Positions 1 to 10,890 of a stretch of DNA of 64,000 nucleotides are shown piece by piece. A model generated the notes under the pieces. The model was not told the origin of the DNA. It was given only the letters and a program-made list of their open reading frames with translations, and did no database searches. The stretch spans positions 103,143,698 to 103,207,697 of the forward strand of contig CM024758.1 in NCBI GenBank assembly GCA_014218235.1, in the 5' to 3' direction. Origin of the DNA: Colocasia esculenta (lineage: Eukaryota; Streptophyta; Magnoliopsida; Alismatales; Araceae). A program made the translations under genes and the position numbers. How positions within the stretch are numbered: position 1 is the stretch's first letter; each line of letters opens with the position of its first letter.

Positions 1-690
1 CTTAGTTCGTCAATGAGATTTGTGCATGAAGTTCTGTACAAATTTCTATGTACGAAAATGTCTTGAATCAGATCATTGCTAGAGGATCTGATCTCTTTTG
101 TGTTTGATCTAGCTTTTGTACTCTGAGCCGTCGAGCTCAGGTTTGTGAGTCGTCGCACTCACTGTGTGGTTTGAGCCACGTGCTCAATTTGGAGTCGTCG
201 TACTCCAGTTGTTGTTTGAGCGTCGTGCTCAGTTTGGAGTCGTCGTGCTCCAGGTGTTTCTTGATTCGTCGTGCTCAGTGGGGTTTGGAGTCGTCGTGCT
301 CCAGGTGTTTCTTGAGTCGTCGTGCTCAAGGGTGTTTGGAGTCGTGTGCTCCAGTGTGAGTTGTACTCAAGGTTTTGAGTCGTGTGGCCTCACTCTGTGA
401 GGGGTGGACGTAGGAGTCACTGGAGGTGATTTCCGAACCACCTAAAAATCCTCTGTGCATTGGTTTGAATTGTGGTTTGCCTTTGTATCTCGCTAGATGC
501 ATGCATAGGGATTTCGTTCACACTACTAATTGATTTGCTCACACACACTAATCACACTTCAGATCAGTAATTTATTTGAGTGATTTGATCTCTGATTAGA
601 AGTAATTTTTAATTGCTTAAGCTTCCGCATTAATTGGCATTAGATCTATTCAACCCCCCCCCCCCCCCTTCTAGATCTGATCCTTCCACC
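1..690 (+). mobile_element. 3' part of a Sirevirus-type LTR (U5 end)
   Basis: No ORF here resembles a protein. The stretch matches the end of the LTR at 19472-21515 in layout: a GAGTCGTCGTGCTC-type repeat array (123-375), the block GGACGTAGGA ... TCCGAACC (406-439), AAAAATCC, GCATAGGGATTTC, AAGTAATTTTTAATT, then a C-run (about 652-668) followed by TTCTAGA. A C-run just inside the LTR 3' end is also seen in elements A, B and D. The copy is clearly diverged from the 19472-21515 LTR, and its 5' end lies outside the window. No primer-binding site follows it, so it is a 3' or solo LTR, or a 5' LTR whose leader has been replaced. The exact end (about 690) is uncertain. Confidence 0.6.
123..375 (+). 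repeat. Array of short hairpins with a constant CGTCG-type loop
   Basis: About ten consecutive inverted repeats share a loop of CGTCGT(G) or a close variant but have different, complementary arms. Examples are CTGAGC/GCTCAG at 123-140, GTGAGT/ACTCAC at 145-162, TTGAGC/GCTCAA at 171-187, TGGAGT/ACTCCA at 190-207, TGAGC/GCTCA at 217-231, TGGAG/CTCCA at 235-252 and CTTGAG/CTCAAG at 311-330. The array sits in the U5 part of the LTR, so it would be near the 5' end of the element's RNA. The function is unknown. Confidence 0.75.
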
Positions 691-2030
691 CATCCGTTCC
701 TAACAGGCTCGTCATCGCCTAGCTGGCTTTATCCGATCATGGCGTCTTTCTCATTAGTTCATCGCCCTAGTGGGTTCTTCCTGGTCAAATCAGTCAGTCC
801 TCATCAGTATCTCATAGCTCTCTGAGTCAGAAGTCCAACGCTTCAAACTGCACGTCAATCCGATACCCACGCAAGGAGATCATACCCTTTGTATGAGCCT
901 TATGCTGAAAGTCCATGAAGGCGACACTGCCCCTGTTGCGTTCTACTTTATAAGACGACACTATTCCTATCGCGTTCATACCCATATCGACTTGCCTTCA
1001 AGCCAGAATCGATTTCCTTCAGAAGGCGACGCCTCGATACATCGCGTTCTAATTTGGCATTTTAGTTCCTTGAAAAATCGCCAGAAAATGCTTAAAAGGT
1101 TTCCTTCTATGGAAGGCGACGTATCGAGGTGTCGCGACCTGGTAGCGACAAGAGGCTTGTCGCATTCTGGTTTCCATGCAACGTACCCTTTCCTAACCCG
1201 ACTTGGACCCTTGCTATTGATGAATAGTCTGACTTTTAGTGGGTCTAGAGACGTCCAAATCCTTCCAAATTTGGAGGAGACCCTCTTTAGAAGGTCCTTT
1301 CCAAGTTCTGATTCCCCTTTCCCGAGTACACCTTCCCAAATTCAGACCATTGCTATTATTCTCCTCTCAGCCCGTTCAGAAATAATGGGGTATAAAACTC
1401 TTCATAGAGCATCGTTTAGGGCAAGGCCGGCGTCTGCTTCTTCCTCCCCCAGAGAGCTACTAGTTCTCAGAAGACCTCTCAGCCTCCAGACGACCAGGAA
1501 GTGCCCCCCAGGGCATTTTATCCTCATCTACACTTTCTCTCTCTCCTTTTTCATCCTTTTCCTCTTCATGCATGCATGTTAGATTGATTTCTTTTCGTAG
1601 ATTTGCATTAGAACACTACACACACACCATTTTTAATCACCCAAAGGGGTTAAAACCCCACCCCACGTGAGTTCCTCCCAATTATTTCATGTTCTTTCAT
1701 GCTTTTGGGATAGATTCTACATAAAATGAATTTCTAATGGGTGTTTTTTGTTTTGACCTTCTTGGCAGGTGTTAGAAGACAGTAGCAGCACGAGGCTCTT
1801 GCCCCTTGGCCGGCTGAGGAGCAGGAAGAAGAGAATCCACAATCTTCATCTTCTGAAGCAGAAGGCGACATGAATTTGGTCGCGCTCTGAGGAAGGCGAT
1901 AGTCCGCGCGTTGCGTTCAGAGAACCGGAAGGCGGCACCTCCATCGTCGCGTTCAAGGCAAGGCGACGGCGGGCCTGTCGCGTTCACAGGACCAGGTACC
2001 CTTCTGCACCTTTCTTCCTTTTCCAAAGTA
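691..2030. other. Non-coding block, origin unresolved
   Basis: The open frames here (for example 893-1582 on +) show no recognisable domain, and the block looks like LTR or leader sequence. It contains a TATA-like TATAAAA at about 1390-1397, a CT-rich stretch at 1530-1570 and the GGCGAC/GTCGCG repeats described separately. It lies between an LTR end and a decayed gag, so it may be the altered leader of element B or a separate insertion. I cannot decide which. Confidence 0.4.
911..1975. repeat. Dispersed inverted repeats GAAGGCGAC ... GTCGCGTTC
   Basis: About eight copies of a 25-28 bp unit begin GAAGGCGAC and end (G)TCGCGTTC, with 7-12 variable bases between. They lie near 914, 953, 1022, 1111, 1861, 1892, 1927 and 1952. 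The arms are imperfect reverse complements. A perfect GCGAC/GTCGC hairpin is also present near 1143-1165. In contrast to the U5 arrays, the arms are constant and the loop varies. Confidence 0.6.
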
Positions 2031-2394
2031 GTTAGTGTCTTCCTTCGTCATACATCTCCTTGCAACTACTTTGGTGGTGATCACGATCAGTTTTTCTTTA
2101 CTTTTAATCATCATCTTTGGGGAGCAAATCCCGTGATTACAAGAAGAAGAATCATGTTTTTGTGAGAAACCAGAAAATGAAAACAGAAAAACAAAAAACA
2201 ATGTACAGGATTCCTTTACCTTCTTTACAAGTCAAGACAGCTCCAAGGCAAGTTCAACACTTACATCATGCTAGAAGCTACCAAAAGATACAACCTCCTC
2301 CATTCTTAGTAAGTGCTGCTCTACAAAGAAAAAGAGGCTTCCAGTAAACGTACTCATGCCAAGGTAAGTACCAGGTAAAAAATTCTCCTATTTG

Positions 2395-2896
2395 ATTTAA
2401 TTACAATAAATCTGGCCATCTTGCCAAACATTGCTGGTTTAGAAATCAAAATATCTATAAACATGCCAAATCATTCCAATGCTTCACGTGCCATAAATTT
2501 GGTCATATTTCTAAAGACTGTTGGCATAGAACTGATCATTTTGTGCATACTCCCAAGCCCCATGCTCATACATATGTTCATACACATAGGAATAAACATC
2601 ATGTTCGTACTAAAAAAGTTTAGAAATTCTATGTGCCAATGAACAGGAATACTACACAAAATAATCATGCTACTGTTTATAAAAAAAATAAAAAAATAGC
2701 AAATCTCATGAAAACACATATGCATTGAACAAGACTAAGAAAAAGTCTAGAACTAATGTTGCTAAGAGTTCCATTAATTACAAAAATGTATCTATACCAA
2801 AAATAAATCATTATGGATTCAAAAATCATTGTTACATTCTAACATTGATTTCATTGTAGGACCCAAGCAAGTGTGGGTCCCAAAGCTAGCTTGATT
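2395..2896 (+). pseudogene. gag: Sirevirus gag remnant with zinc knuckles (element B)
   Basis: A decayed C-terminal Gag (nucleocapsid, RNA-binding). The first knuckle region reads YNKSGHLAKHCW, with both leading cysteines lost (one codon is a stop, the other tyrosine). A second knuckle, CFTCHKFGHISKDC, keeps the full C-X2-C-X4-H-X4-C pattern (about 2482-2523). At 2862-2894 follows a GPK..WVPK motif, which also closes Gag in element A (before 7401) and element D (about 47555). Several frame changes and stops make it non-functional. No protease, integrase or RT follows before the 3' UTR-like DNA resumes beyond element A. Confidence 0.7.
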
Positions 2897-3172
2897 AGCA
2901 AGCTAATGAGCCTTGTAGCCATATCTGTCCATCTGAAATCAAGATAATGTCTATGCAAGGCAATAAAAATTGAAGACCACAGATAAAATCCTTGAAAAAG
3001 AAATATAGACTACTCAGGTAAACTCTCCTATCTTTTCACAATTGTGTTGATTGTGTTAGAGCATACTCTTAGAGTTTTATCTAAGAAATAAATGAAAAAT
3101 AAAAATTTGTCATGTTTGCTATGATGCTGCCCCCAAATGACAATTTGCCTTAACAATTGGAATCATGTTGTG
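2897..3172 (+). other. Non-coding interior of element B before the insertion of A
   Basis: AT-rich DNA without a recognisable ORF. It continues directly into 17142 once element A and one copy of its TCATC duplication are removed. In an autonomous Sirevirus this position would hold the start of pol, but no protease motif is visible. Confidence 0.5.
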
Positions 3173-3177
3173 TCATC
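3173..3177. repeat. Target site duplication of element A (left), TCATC
   Basis: TCATC directly precedes the TGATGATCAG start of the 5' LTR and recurs directly after the CA end of the 3' LTR at 17137-17141. A 5-bp duplication is what an LTR-retrotransposon integrase makes. Confidence 0.95.
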
Positions 3178-3399
3178 TGATGATCAGTTCATCCCCATAT
3201 AATTTCATGAATTATATATCTATTTTGGTGATTAACAAAACTCAAATAAAGCATGATCTAACAAGTTTTTATGAAGCTTAGGCACAGGAAATAAATCAGG
3301 TAAAATCAAGCAAACCTTGTAAGTATTCCTACCCTGTAGCATTTGAAGTATAGAGCAGGTAATTTTTCTAAGTACACATTGACTTCCTATGTGTTATAA

Positions 3400-4390
3400 C
3401 GATTTCATTAGAATCATAACAATTTCCACACTTCTATCGATTCCATTTTCACAAGGATTTAATAAGTATCAAACCGATTTCGGTTTTATAACGATTTCAT
3501 AAGTGTCGTATCGATTTCGATCTCACAACGATTCGCTAAGTGAGTATAACAATTTCGATCTCACAACGATTCTTTAAGTGAGCATAACGATTTCGATCTC
3601 ACAACGATTCTCTAAGTGAGCATAACGATTTCGATCTCACAACGATTCGCTAAGTGAGTAGAACGATTTTATCGCCGCATCGATTTGATAAGTGAGAACA
3701 ACGATTTACTCTCATAACAATTCGGTTTCACAATGATTTGATAAGTGAGAACAACGATTTGCTCTCACAATGATTTGTTAAGTGAGAACAACGATTTGCT
3801 CTCACAACGATTTGTTAAGTGAGAACAACGATTTGCTCTCACAATGATTTGCTAAGTGAGAACATCGATTTGCTTTCATAACGATTTGTTAAGTGAGAAC
3901 AATGATTTGGTCTCATAACGATTTGCTTTCATATCGATTTGACAAGAGAACAACGATTTCTATTTCACATCGATTTGGTCTTCACAACGATTCGATAAGT
4001 TACATAACGACTTGGTCACCGTAACGATTCGATAAGTTACACAACGACTTGGTCGCCGTAACGATCCGATATAGCGAACAACGATTTGGTCAATACATCG
4101 ACTTGATAAGTGAAACAACGATTTGCTCGCAACGATTTGGTTATAACGATTCATTCACAACGATTTGGTTATAACGATTTGCTCACAACGACTTGCTTAT
4201 AACGACTTGCTTATACTCTCATAACGATTTGTCTCTACAACGATTTGGTTATGATTGTATAACGACTTGTGTTCACATCGATTTGTTTATGGATGAATAA
4301 CGATTTACATAAACAATGACTTATTCACACAACGATTTCATAAGTCGTACTCATAATGATTTCATGGATTACAACGACTTGATATTCAAA
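3400..4390. repeat. Degenerate ACGATTTG / CTCAC...GTGAG repeat array in U3
   Basis: Dozens of AACGATTTG or AACGATTCG words at roughly 15-40 bp spacing. In the central part the unit is an inverted repeat with arms CTCAC and GTGAG around AACGATTNGNTAA. Later units use CATCGATTTG and AACGACTTG. The same array is in the 3' LTR (about 14950-15960). It lies upstream of the TATA box, where regulatory sites of an LTR are expected; no binding factor can be assigned. Confidence 0.85.
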
Positions 4391-4837
4391 TAAGTTTCAA
4401 ATATCTTGACAGTCAAAGTCGTCCCGCGTATGTCTCTGATATCTATGCATTTAATGTAACTGTATATTTCTCTGCACAATGCATGTCCACATATCTTCTA
4501 TTCTTGTGCTTCTATAAGAAACATCTTTTTTGGAAAGCAGAATGGCATTTCTAATTTGGTGTATATTCGTTCTAACGTTGACTGACAACAAGAGATAGCA
4601 TAGTTGTATATGGTTTAGCATTTATTGTGTGCAGGTCTCTGACAGCACAACCCCATACAATGTTGGACAAAGTAGAAGCTGAAGGATATCAAGAAGGATC
4701 TTCTCCTTGCATGCATGGAACGTAAAGGACTGTTGACTACAACATACCTGTTGAAGAATAAAGAGAACCATGCAGTCTAACGTTCATTAAAGCCTAGAGA
4801 CAACGGACATCTAAACGGCTAATTCAGCAAGAGAAGA

Positions 4838-4845
4838 TATATATA
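4838..4845 (+). promoter_or_regulatory. Probable TATA box of element A 5' LTR
   Basis: TATATATA, followed by C, within GAAGATATATATACAAG. It lies downstream of the U3 repeat array and about 0.7 kb before the LTR end, and is conserved at 16412-16419 in the 3' LTR. It is assigned by position and sequence only. Confidence 0.6.
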
Positions 4846-5127
4846 CAAGACTGAAGACTCATGGCAAGATAACAGAAAAACAAAGAAGTGAGTTCCCGAA
4901 AAGCATTCAAAAATCTCATCGAGAAATCTCGCAATAGAGTCTTAGCGAAAGATCTTCTTGCTTTCCACTCCAACCTTTGTAGCTCTTGCTCTCCAGTGCC
5001 TCATTGTTGATAGTTTTGGAGAGCCCTTGTGATCTGAGAGATTCTATTATTGTAGATCTATCTTTCTCAGTCACTACCTCAGATCGAGCGTTTGCTATAA
5101 GCTTGGTCTAGGGGCATTTCGCCTGTT

Positions 5128-5381
5128 TTCTCACTTTCCTGAGAAGTTCCTCTTCGTGTGTGAAGAGAAGACATGTTGGAAACAGGTGGTGAGTGTTCCC
5201 TTCGTGTTGAAGGAAGACCTATGAATCAGGGTGTTGTTTTCATCTTCGGGTTGTGAAGAGAAGGCTAGATGCGGCTGGATGTGTAAGTGTCCTTGAGGGG
5301 GACTGTACCCTTGGGTAGTGAAATCCTGAGTTGTTGCTCAGAGACTGGACGTAGGACTCCTTTAGAGAGGAGGTCCGAACC
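5128..5381 (+). repeat. Short hairpin series in U5 of element A
   Basis: Inverted repeats in the transcribed U5: TTCTCA/TGAGAA at 5128-5145, CTCTTC/GAAGAG around GTGTGT at 5150-5167, CCTTC/GAAGG around GTGTT at 5199-5213, TCTTC/GAAGA at 5243-5259, and the GGACGTAGGA ... TCCGAACC hairpin at 5347-5381. The arrangement is like the hairpin array of the B-type LTR but with fewer units and other loop bases. Confidence 0.6.
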
Positions 5382-5563
5382 AGGATAAAATCCTTGTGTT
5401 GTGTGATTGCCTGTTTGTGCTTGTTATTTTTCTTTATTACTAACACTAACAGTCGAACGTAGTGTTTTGTGTTGAACATTTTTGTTGACAGGTTTAGATA
5501 ATCGAATTTTAAGAATCCCATTCACCCCCCCCCCCCCTCTGGGCTTGCTAGCTGGGCAACAAG

Positions 5564-5576
5564 TGGTATCATAGCC
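5564..5576 (+). promoter_or_regulatory. Primer-binding site of element A (initiator Met tRNA type)
   Basis: TGGTATCATAGCC lies two bases after the LTR end. Plant copia elements prime minus-strand DNA synthesis from initiator methionine tRNA, whose 3' end is complementary to TGGTATCAGAGC. One base differs here. Confidence 0.9.
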
Positions 5577-5624
5577 AAGTCTCTTAGACAAAGAAGATCT
5601 CACGATCTGAAGAGAAAAGATTAA

Positions 5625-7403
5625 ATGGCAGCTCAAGGTCACTTCGAGGGTCAGTCCGTCAACAGACCACCATTGTTCGATGGTGAAGACTACACCTACT
5701 GGAAGACCAGAATGGAATTCTTCCTTCAAGGGCTTGACTATTAAATTTGATCGATTATAGAAGAAGGAGACCTTCTAGTCACTAACGAGAAAGATAAGTG
5801 GACAGAAGATGACAAGAAAATGATCTCTCTTAACTACAAAGCAAAGAGCATACTCTGTTGCGCTCTTAGCAAAAAGGAGTTCAACAGGATCTCAGCCTGC
5901 AAATCTGCAATGGAGATGTGGGACAAGCTGAGGATCACATATGAAGGCACAGATAAAGTGAAAGAGACAAGAATAGACATCTTAGTGACTCAGTATGAGA
6001 GATTCCAGATGCAGTCAGGAGAGTCAATCACACAGATGTATAGCAGATTTACAGACATCACAAATGGGTTAGCTGGTCTTGGAAAAAGTTATGAAATGGG
6101 AGATGTTGTAAGAAAGATCCTAAGATCCCTACCAGGCTCGTGGACTCCAAAAGTGACAGGAATAGAAGAGACCAACGACTTAAAGAGAATGTCATTGGAG
6201 AAACTCATTGGGTCACTAATGGCCCATGAAATAAATATGAAGAGGCTCGGAGAATCCTCAAGCAGGAAAAAGCATAGCAATGCACTAAAGGCTACAGAAG
6301 GTAGCTCTGAAGAAGAATCTGACGAAGAAGTCAGCAATGAAAGTAGTGAATATGAAGAAGCACTTCTATCTAGAAGACTACATCGCATTTTAGCTAAGAA
6401 AATGTACAAATCTGGAAGAAGACAACTCAAGAAAGGGAAAGATTTCAGAAAATCTGAAGGGAAAGAGTTTAAGAAAACTGAACCTATATGTTACAAATGT
6501 AAAAAACCCAGACACATCAAAGCAGAATGTCTGAAACTGAAGAAGACCGAATTCAGAAAGAAGGACAGCTCCAAGAAGCTCAGAAAATACAAAAAGAAAG
6601 CCATGGCAGCAGCATGGAACAACAACAGCGACTCAGACAGTGAGTCAAGCTCAAGCGAAGAAGAAGAAGAAAAGGCCAACCTGGTCTTCATGGAAAATAT
6701 CGAGGATAAGGTAACCTCTGACTCATCATTCAATTCCTGCAACGAATCTGATTCTGATAGTTTAGAGGATGCGTTTAATGAGTTGTATAGTAAATACAAA
6801 GATGTATGCAAACTATTAAAAATAAGTAAGAAAAATCATGCTTGTATAGAAATTACTAACTCAGATTTAAAATCTGAAAATGAACAATTAGAAAAATAGG
6901 TTTCTGAGCTAAAAAGAAGGAATGAATTATTATGTGAAGATTTAAAAAATAAAAATGATCAGATAGCTAATCTGGAAAGCCAGGAAACTGTAAGTAAGCT
7001 AAAACAGGAAATTAACACACTAACAAAAGAAAATGAATATTTATTTAGTACAATAGAAAAATTTACAAATGGTAAATCCACATTAATACTAAAAGGAGCT
7101 AGAAGATCAGGGAAAAAGAAGTATGGCTTAGGATACACTCCTCCTGATAATGAAGATACAGTAGTGCATCCTAAAATTTATCCAACACCAAAGTTTGTTG
7201 CTGAACAAGACACTGCATACAAACCTAATTCCAGAAATACACCAATTGAAAAAGTAAGTAAAACATCTTGTTGTAGTCACTGTAACAAGTTAGGACACGT
7301 TAAAATAACATGTCCAACTAAACACATAAAATGGATAATTAAAAGGAAAAATGATGATACTAACCAGCAAGGACCCAAAAGAACTTGGGTACCTAAATTT
7401 TAG
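5625..7403 (+). pseudogene. gag: Gag polyprotein of element A, three premature stops
   Basis: One frame of 593 codons runs from ATG 5625 to TAG 7401-7403. It is interrupted only by in-frame stops at 5742 (TAA), 5748 (TGA) and 6897 (TAG). The N-terminus (PPLFDGEDYTYWKTRM) and the body are the plant copia Gag fold (UBN2/DUF4219 type). A lysine- and acid-rich section follows, then a zinc knuckle CYKCKKPRHIKAEC (about 6487-6528), a long charged, coiled-coil-like stretch, a second knuckle CSHCNKLGHVKITC (about 7273-7314), and the closing GPK.TWVPK motif. Gag forms the virus-like particle and binds genomic RNA. The second knuckle far downstream of the first is a notable layout. Pol continues in the same frame after the TAG. 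Confidence 0.9.
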
Positions 7404-10400
7404 TGTTTATTGCAGGGAAGTCTGAGAGCATAAAAGTGGTACCTTGACAGTGGATGCTCAAGGCACATGATAGGAAATAGAAGGTTGTTCTCACATCTTG
7501 AAGATGAAGAAGGCACAGTGACCTATGGCGACAATGGAAAAGGGACAGTGATAGGTTGCAGATCAGTTGGCAGTCAAAGCAGAATTCTCATAGAAGACGT
7601 CCTATGTGTGAGAGGACTGAAGTACAACCTAATCAGCATCAGCCAGCTATGTGATAAAGGACATCAAATTAAATTTCTCGAGTCAAAGTGCACTATCATG
7701 AAAAATGACGCAGTTGTGTTTGAAGCCAGCAGGGAAAAGAACTTATATGTGCTCCATTTAGAAGAATTAAAGGATCAGGATATATGTCTTGCAGCAAGCA
7801 AAGATCAGTCAGCTAAACTTTGGCACAAGCGTTTGGGACATTGTAGTTTGGATGGAATCAGAAAACTAATCAAGAGAAATCTAGTGGAAGGTTTGCCCAA
7901 AGTAAGCACAAGAATGGAAGGCGTCTGTGAACCGTGTGCAAAAGGAAAGCACACTAAATCATCCTTCAAGTCAAAGACAGTGGTAACAACCTCAAAACCC
8001 TTAGAACTATTACATATGGATCTATTTGGGCTAATGAGAACCACAAGTCTTGAGGAAAGAATTTTGGTTTCGTAATTGTGGATGACTTTTCCAGATTCAT
8101 ATGGGTATCTTTCCTGGAGCACAAAGTTGACACATTTGATAGTTTTGTTAGCTTCAGTAAGAAAATTCAAAAATATAAGAAGTACAACATTATCAATATT
8201 CAATCGGATCATGGAGGAGAGTTTCAGAATGAAAGATTTGCAGAGTTCTGTGATGATCAAGGGATAGAACACAATTTCTCAGCACCAAGGACACCACAGC
8301 AAAATGGAGTTGCTGAGAGAAAGAATAGAACTTTATTGGATATGGCAAAAACAATGCTGTCAGAGTACAACCTTCCAAGGTATTTCTGAGCTGAAGCAGT
8401 CAACACAGCATGCTACATAATCAACAGAGTGATGATCAGGCCAATTCTGAAGAAGACAGCATATGAACTGTACAAGGAAAAGAAGCCAAGGGTCAGTCAT
8501 TTCAGAACCTTCGGATGTCCATGTTTCATCCACAATAATGGCAAAAGAGATATTGGTAAGTTGCATCCAAAGTCTGATGAAGGTATATTTATGGGGTATG
8601 CTTCTAAACCCAAAGGCTATAGAGTATTTAATAAACAAAGTTTATTAATTGAGCAAACTGTACATGTTTTTTTTTATAAAACTAACCCTTCCTTGAGAAA
8701 GGAAATAGATAGTGATAATGATGATGCAGATGACTCGCCCAAGAAATTAAAGGATACATCCATCGAGGACAAGAAAGATCCACCCTTGGAAGAACTACAA
8801 CAAAGAGAAATATTCCATAATGATCTTCCAAAGGAATAGAGATACAAAAAGGATCACCCGTTGGATAACATCATTGGGGATCCATCGGTTGGGGTAAGAA
8901 CTAGAGGTAACGTAATTCCCTGTGATTACTTAGCTTTTGTATCCTAAATAGAGCCTAAGACAGTCAATGAAGCACTGTCTGATGAATCTTGGATATTAGC
9001 CATGCAAGATGAACTTAATCAGTTCAAGAGAAACCAAATGTGGTCACTTGTTCCGAGACCATCAGATCATCCTGTGATTGGCACCAAATGAGTGTTCAGG
9101 AACAAATTGGATGAAGCTGGTATGATCACTAGAAACAAGGCCAGACTGGTAGCTCAAGGCTATTCCCAAGAGGAAGGCATAGATTTCGATGAAACCTATG
9201 CACCAGTAGCTAGACTAGAGGCAATTAGGATTTTACTTGCTTATGCATCAGCATTGGATTTAAAACTTTTTCAAATAGATGTAAAATCCGTTTTTCTAAA
9301 TGGATATATAAAGGAGGAGGTCTACGTAGAATAACCTTCTGGTTTTGATGATATAGATTTTCCAAATCATGTTTTTAAGTTGCATAAAGCGTTGTATGGT
9401 TTAAAGCAAGCACCTAGAGCATGGTATGAGAGGTTAAGTGCATTTTTATTAAACCATGGTTTCATCAGAGGAAAAGTAGATAGCACATTATTTATTAAGA
9501 CAAAGGTCAAAAATATACTACTTATACAAATTTATGTAGATGATATAATATTTGGTTCTACTGATGAATCTTTTTGCAAGTATTTTGAAAAGCTCATGCA
9601 GGGAGAATTTGAAATGAGTATGATGGGGGAGCTCAACTATTTCCTCGAATTGCAAATCAAGCAAGGAAAATAAGGCACACACATCTGTCAAGCGAAGTAC
9701 ACCAAAGAACTATTAAAGAAGTTTGGATTTGAAAATGCTAAGCCACTGTCAACGCCAATGAGCACATCCACAAGGTTAGACAATGATAAGGATGGTAAGA
9801 AAGTAGACCAAAAGCTCTATAGGGGTATGATAGGGTCTTTACTTTATTTAACCGCAAGTAGACCTGATATTCTATTTAGTGTATGCATGTGTACTAGATA
9901 TCAGGCTGATCCTAAAGAGTATCATTTAATTTCTGTCAAAAAGATTTTTTGATATTTAGCTAAAACTCATGATCTAGGATTGTGGTATCCAAAATCATGC
10001 GAAATAAATTTAGTAGGATATTCTGATGCTGACTATGCTGGATGCAAAATAGATAGAAAAATCACCAGTGGTTGTTGTCAATTTCTTGCAGGATGTCTAA
10101 TTTCATGGTCCTCAAAGAAGCAAAATTCAGTAGCACTGTTAACAGCTGAAGCTGAGTACGTGGCTACTGGAAGCTGTTGTACACAACTTCTATGGATTAA
10201 ACAGCAACTTGAGGATTATGGACTGCACATCGAGACAATTCCTCTGCTGTGCGACAACACCAGTGCAATAAACCTCACCAAAAATCCAGTTCAGCACTCA
10301 AGGACAAAGCATATAGAGGTTAGATATCATTTTATTCGAGATCATATAGCTAATGGGAATATAAATATTTCTTTTATAGATACTCAAAATCAGTTAGCAG

Positions 10401-10474
10401 ATATCTTCACAACGGCCTTACCTGAAGAGAGATTTACGTCTCTTAGAAGGGAACTAGGCATCTGTTTACTGTGA
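7404..10474 (+). pseudogene. pol: Pol polyprotein of element A (PR-INT-RT-RNase H)
   Basis: The aspartic protease starts at 7437 with WYLDSGCSRHM (active-site DSG at 7446-7454). The integrase zinc domain (LWHKRLGHCSLDGI ... CEPCAKGKH) lies at about 7815-7950. The catalytic core has VDDFSRF at about 8080, SDHGGEF at about 8207, and NGVAERKNRTLLD. RT includes ARLVAQGYSQEEGIDFDETYAPVARLEAI in part, and YVDD at 9533-9544. RNase H carries YSDADYAGCK and AEAEYVA and ends at ELGICLL. A frameshift at about 8040-8078 moves the frame. In the second frame stops lie at 8387, 8837, 8945, 9089, 9332, 9671 and 9950. An extra TAA at 7431 lies between gag and the protease. All four enzymes are recognisable but none can be made whole. 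Confidence 0.93.
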
Positions 10475-10890
10475 TAGATTTATCTGTATATAACTAAAAT
10501 AATAATAATTTCAGAATAACAATTATTCTCTCCCATGAAATTAAGTAAACTCTTTTAAAAGTCGTTTGCTTCAAACATATCTGTGACGGTTTGTTAATTT
10601 AAAAGTATTTATTCATCTCGAACCTATCTCCGTTTGTCGTTTTCTGCATTTATGGCGTTGTCCCTTCAAAAGGCACTTTATCTTTATCTCTTAAATCCCG
10701 CAAATCTGTGTCATAACGATTCATCTCCCTCTCTCATCTCTTTCGACTCGCCTGAGACGATAAACCCTATCGACTCCGGCATCGATTATGTGAGATTTCA
10801 AAGCATCCATCCGTTCCCGCGAAAAATTTCTTGAGGGCTTTTGCTCCAATCCTCTTCACGATCGTCTAGAACCTTTTTCTGTTCGAATCC
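10475..10890 (+). other. Spacer between pol and the third ORF of element A
   Basis: Non-coding AT-rich start, then a pyrimidine-rich stretch up to the ATG at 10891. A short frame 10634-10834 has no recognisable content. No splice sites can be assigned with confidence. Confidence 0.5.

Larger units (their letters stand above)
3178..5561 (+). repeat. 5' LTR of element A (2,384 bp)
   Basis: Starts TGATGATCAG and ends GGGCAACA. A primer-binding site begins two bases further on. U3 holds a ~1-kb array of ACGATTTG-type repeats (3400-4390). A TATA box is at 4838-4845. U5 holds several short hairpins, the conserved GGACGTAGGA/TCCGAACC hairpin (5347-5381) and the C-run (about 5525-5537). It is 22 bp shorter than the 3' LTR; the repeat array differs in unit count between the two copies. 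Confidence 0.95.

Noticed and set aside
123..375. CRISPR-like repeat array
   Set aside because: The units are hairpins with changing arms and no spacers of constant size, and the DNA is from a plant with no cas genes.
893..1582. 229-codon + frame
   Set aside because: No recognisable domain, crosses a TATA-like site and the GGCGAC repeats; the composition looks like LTR or leader DNA.
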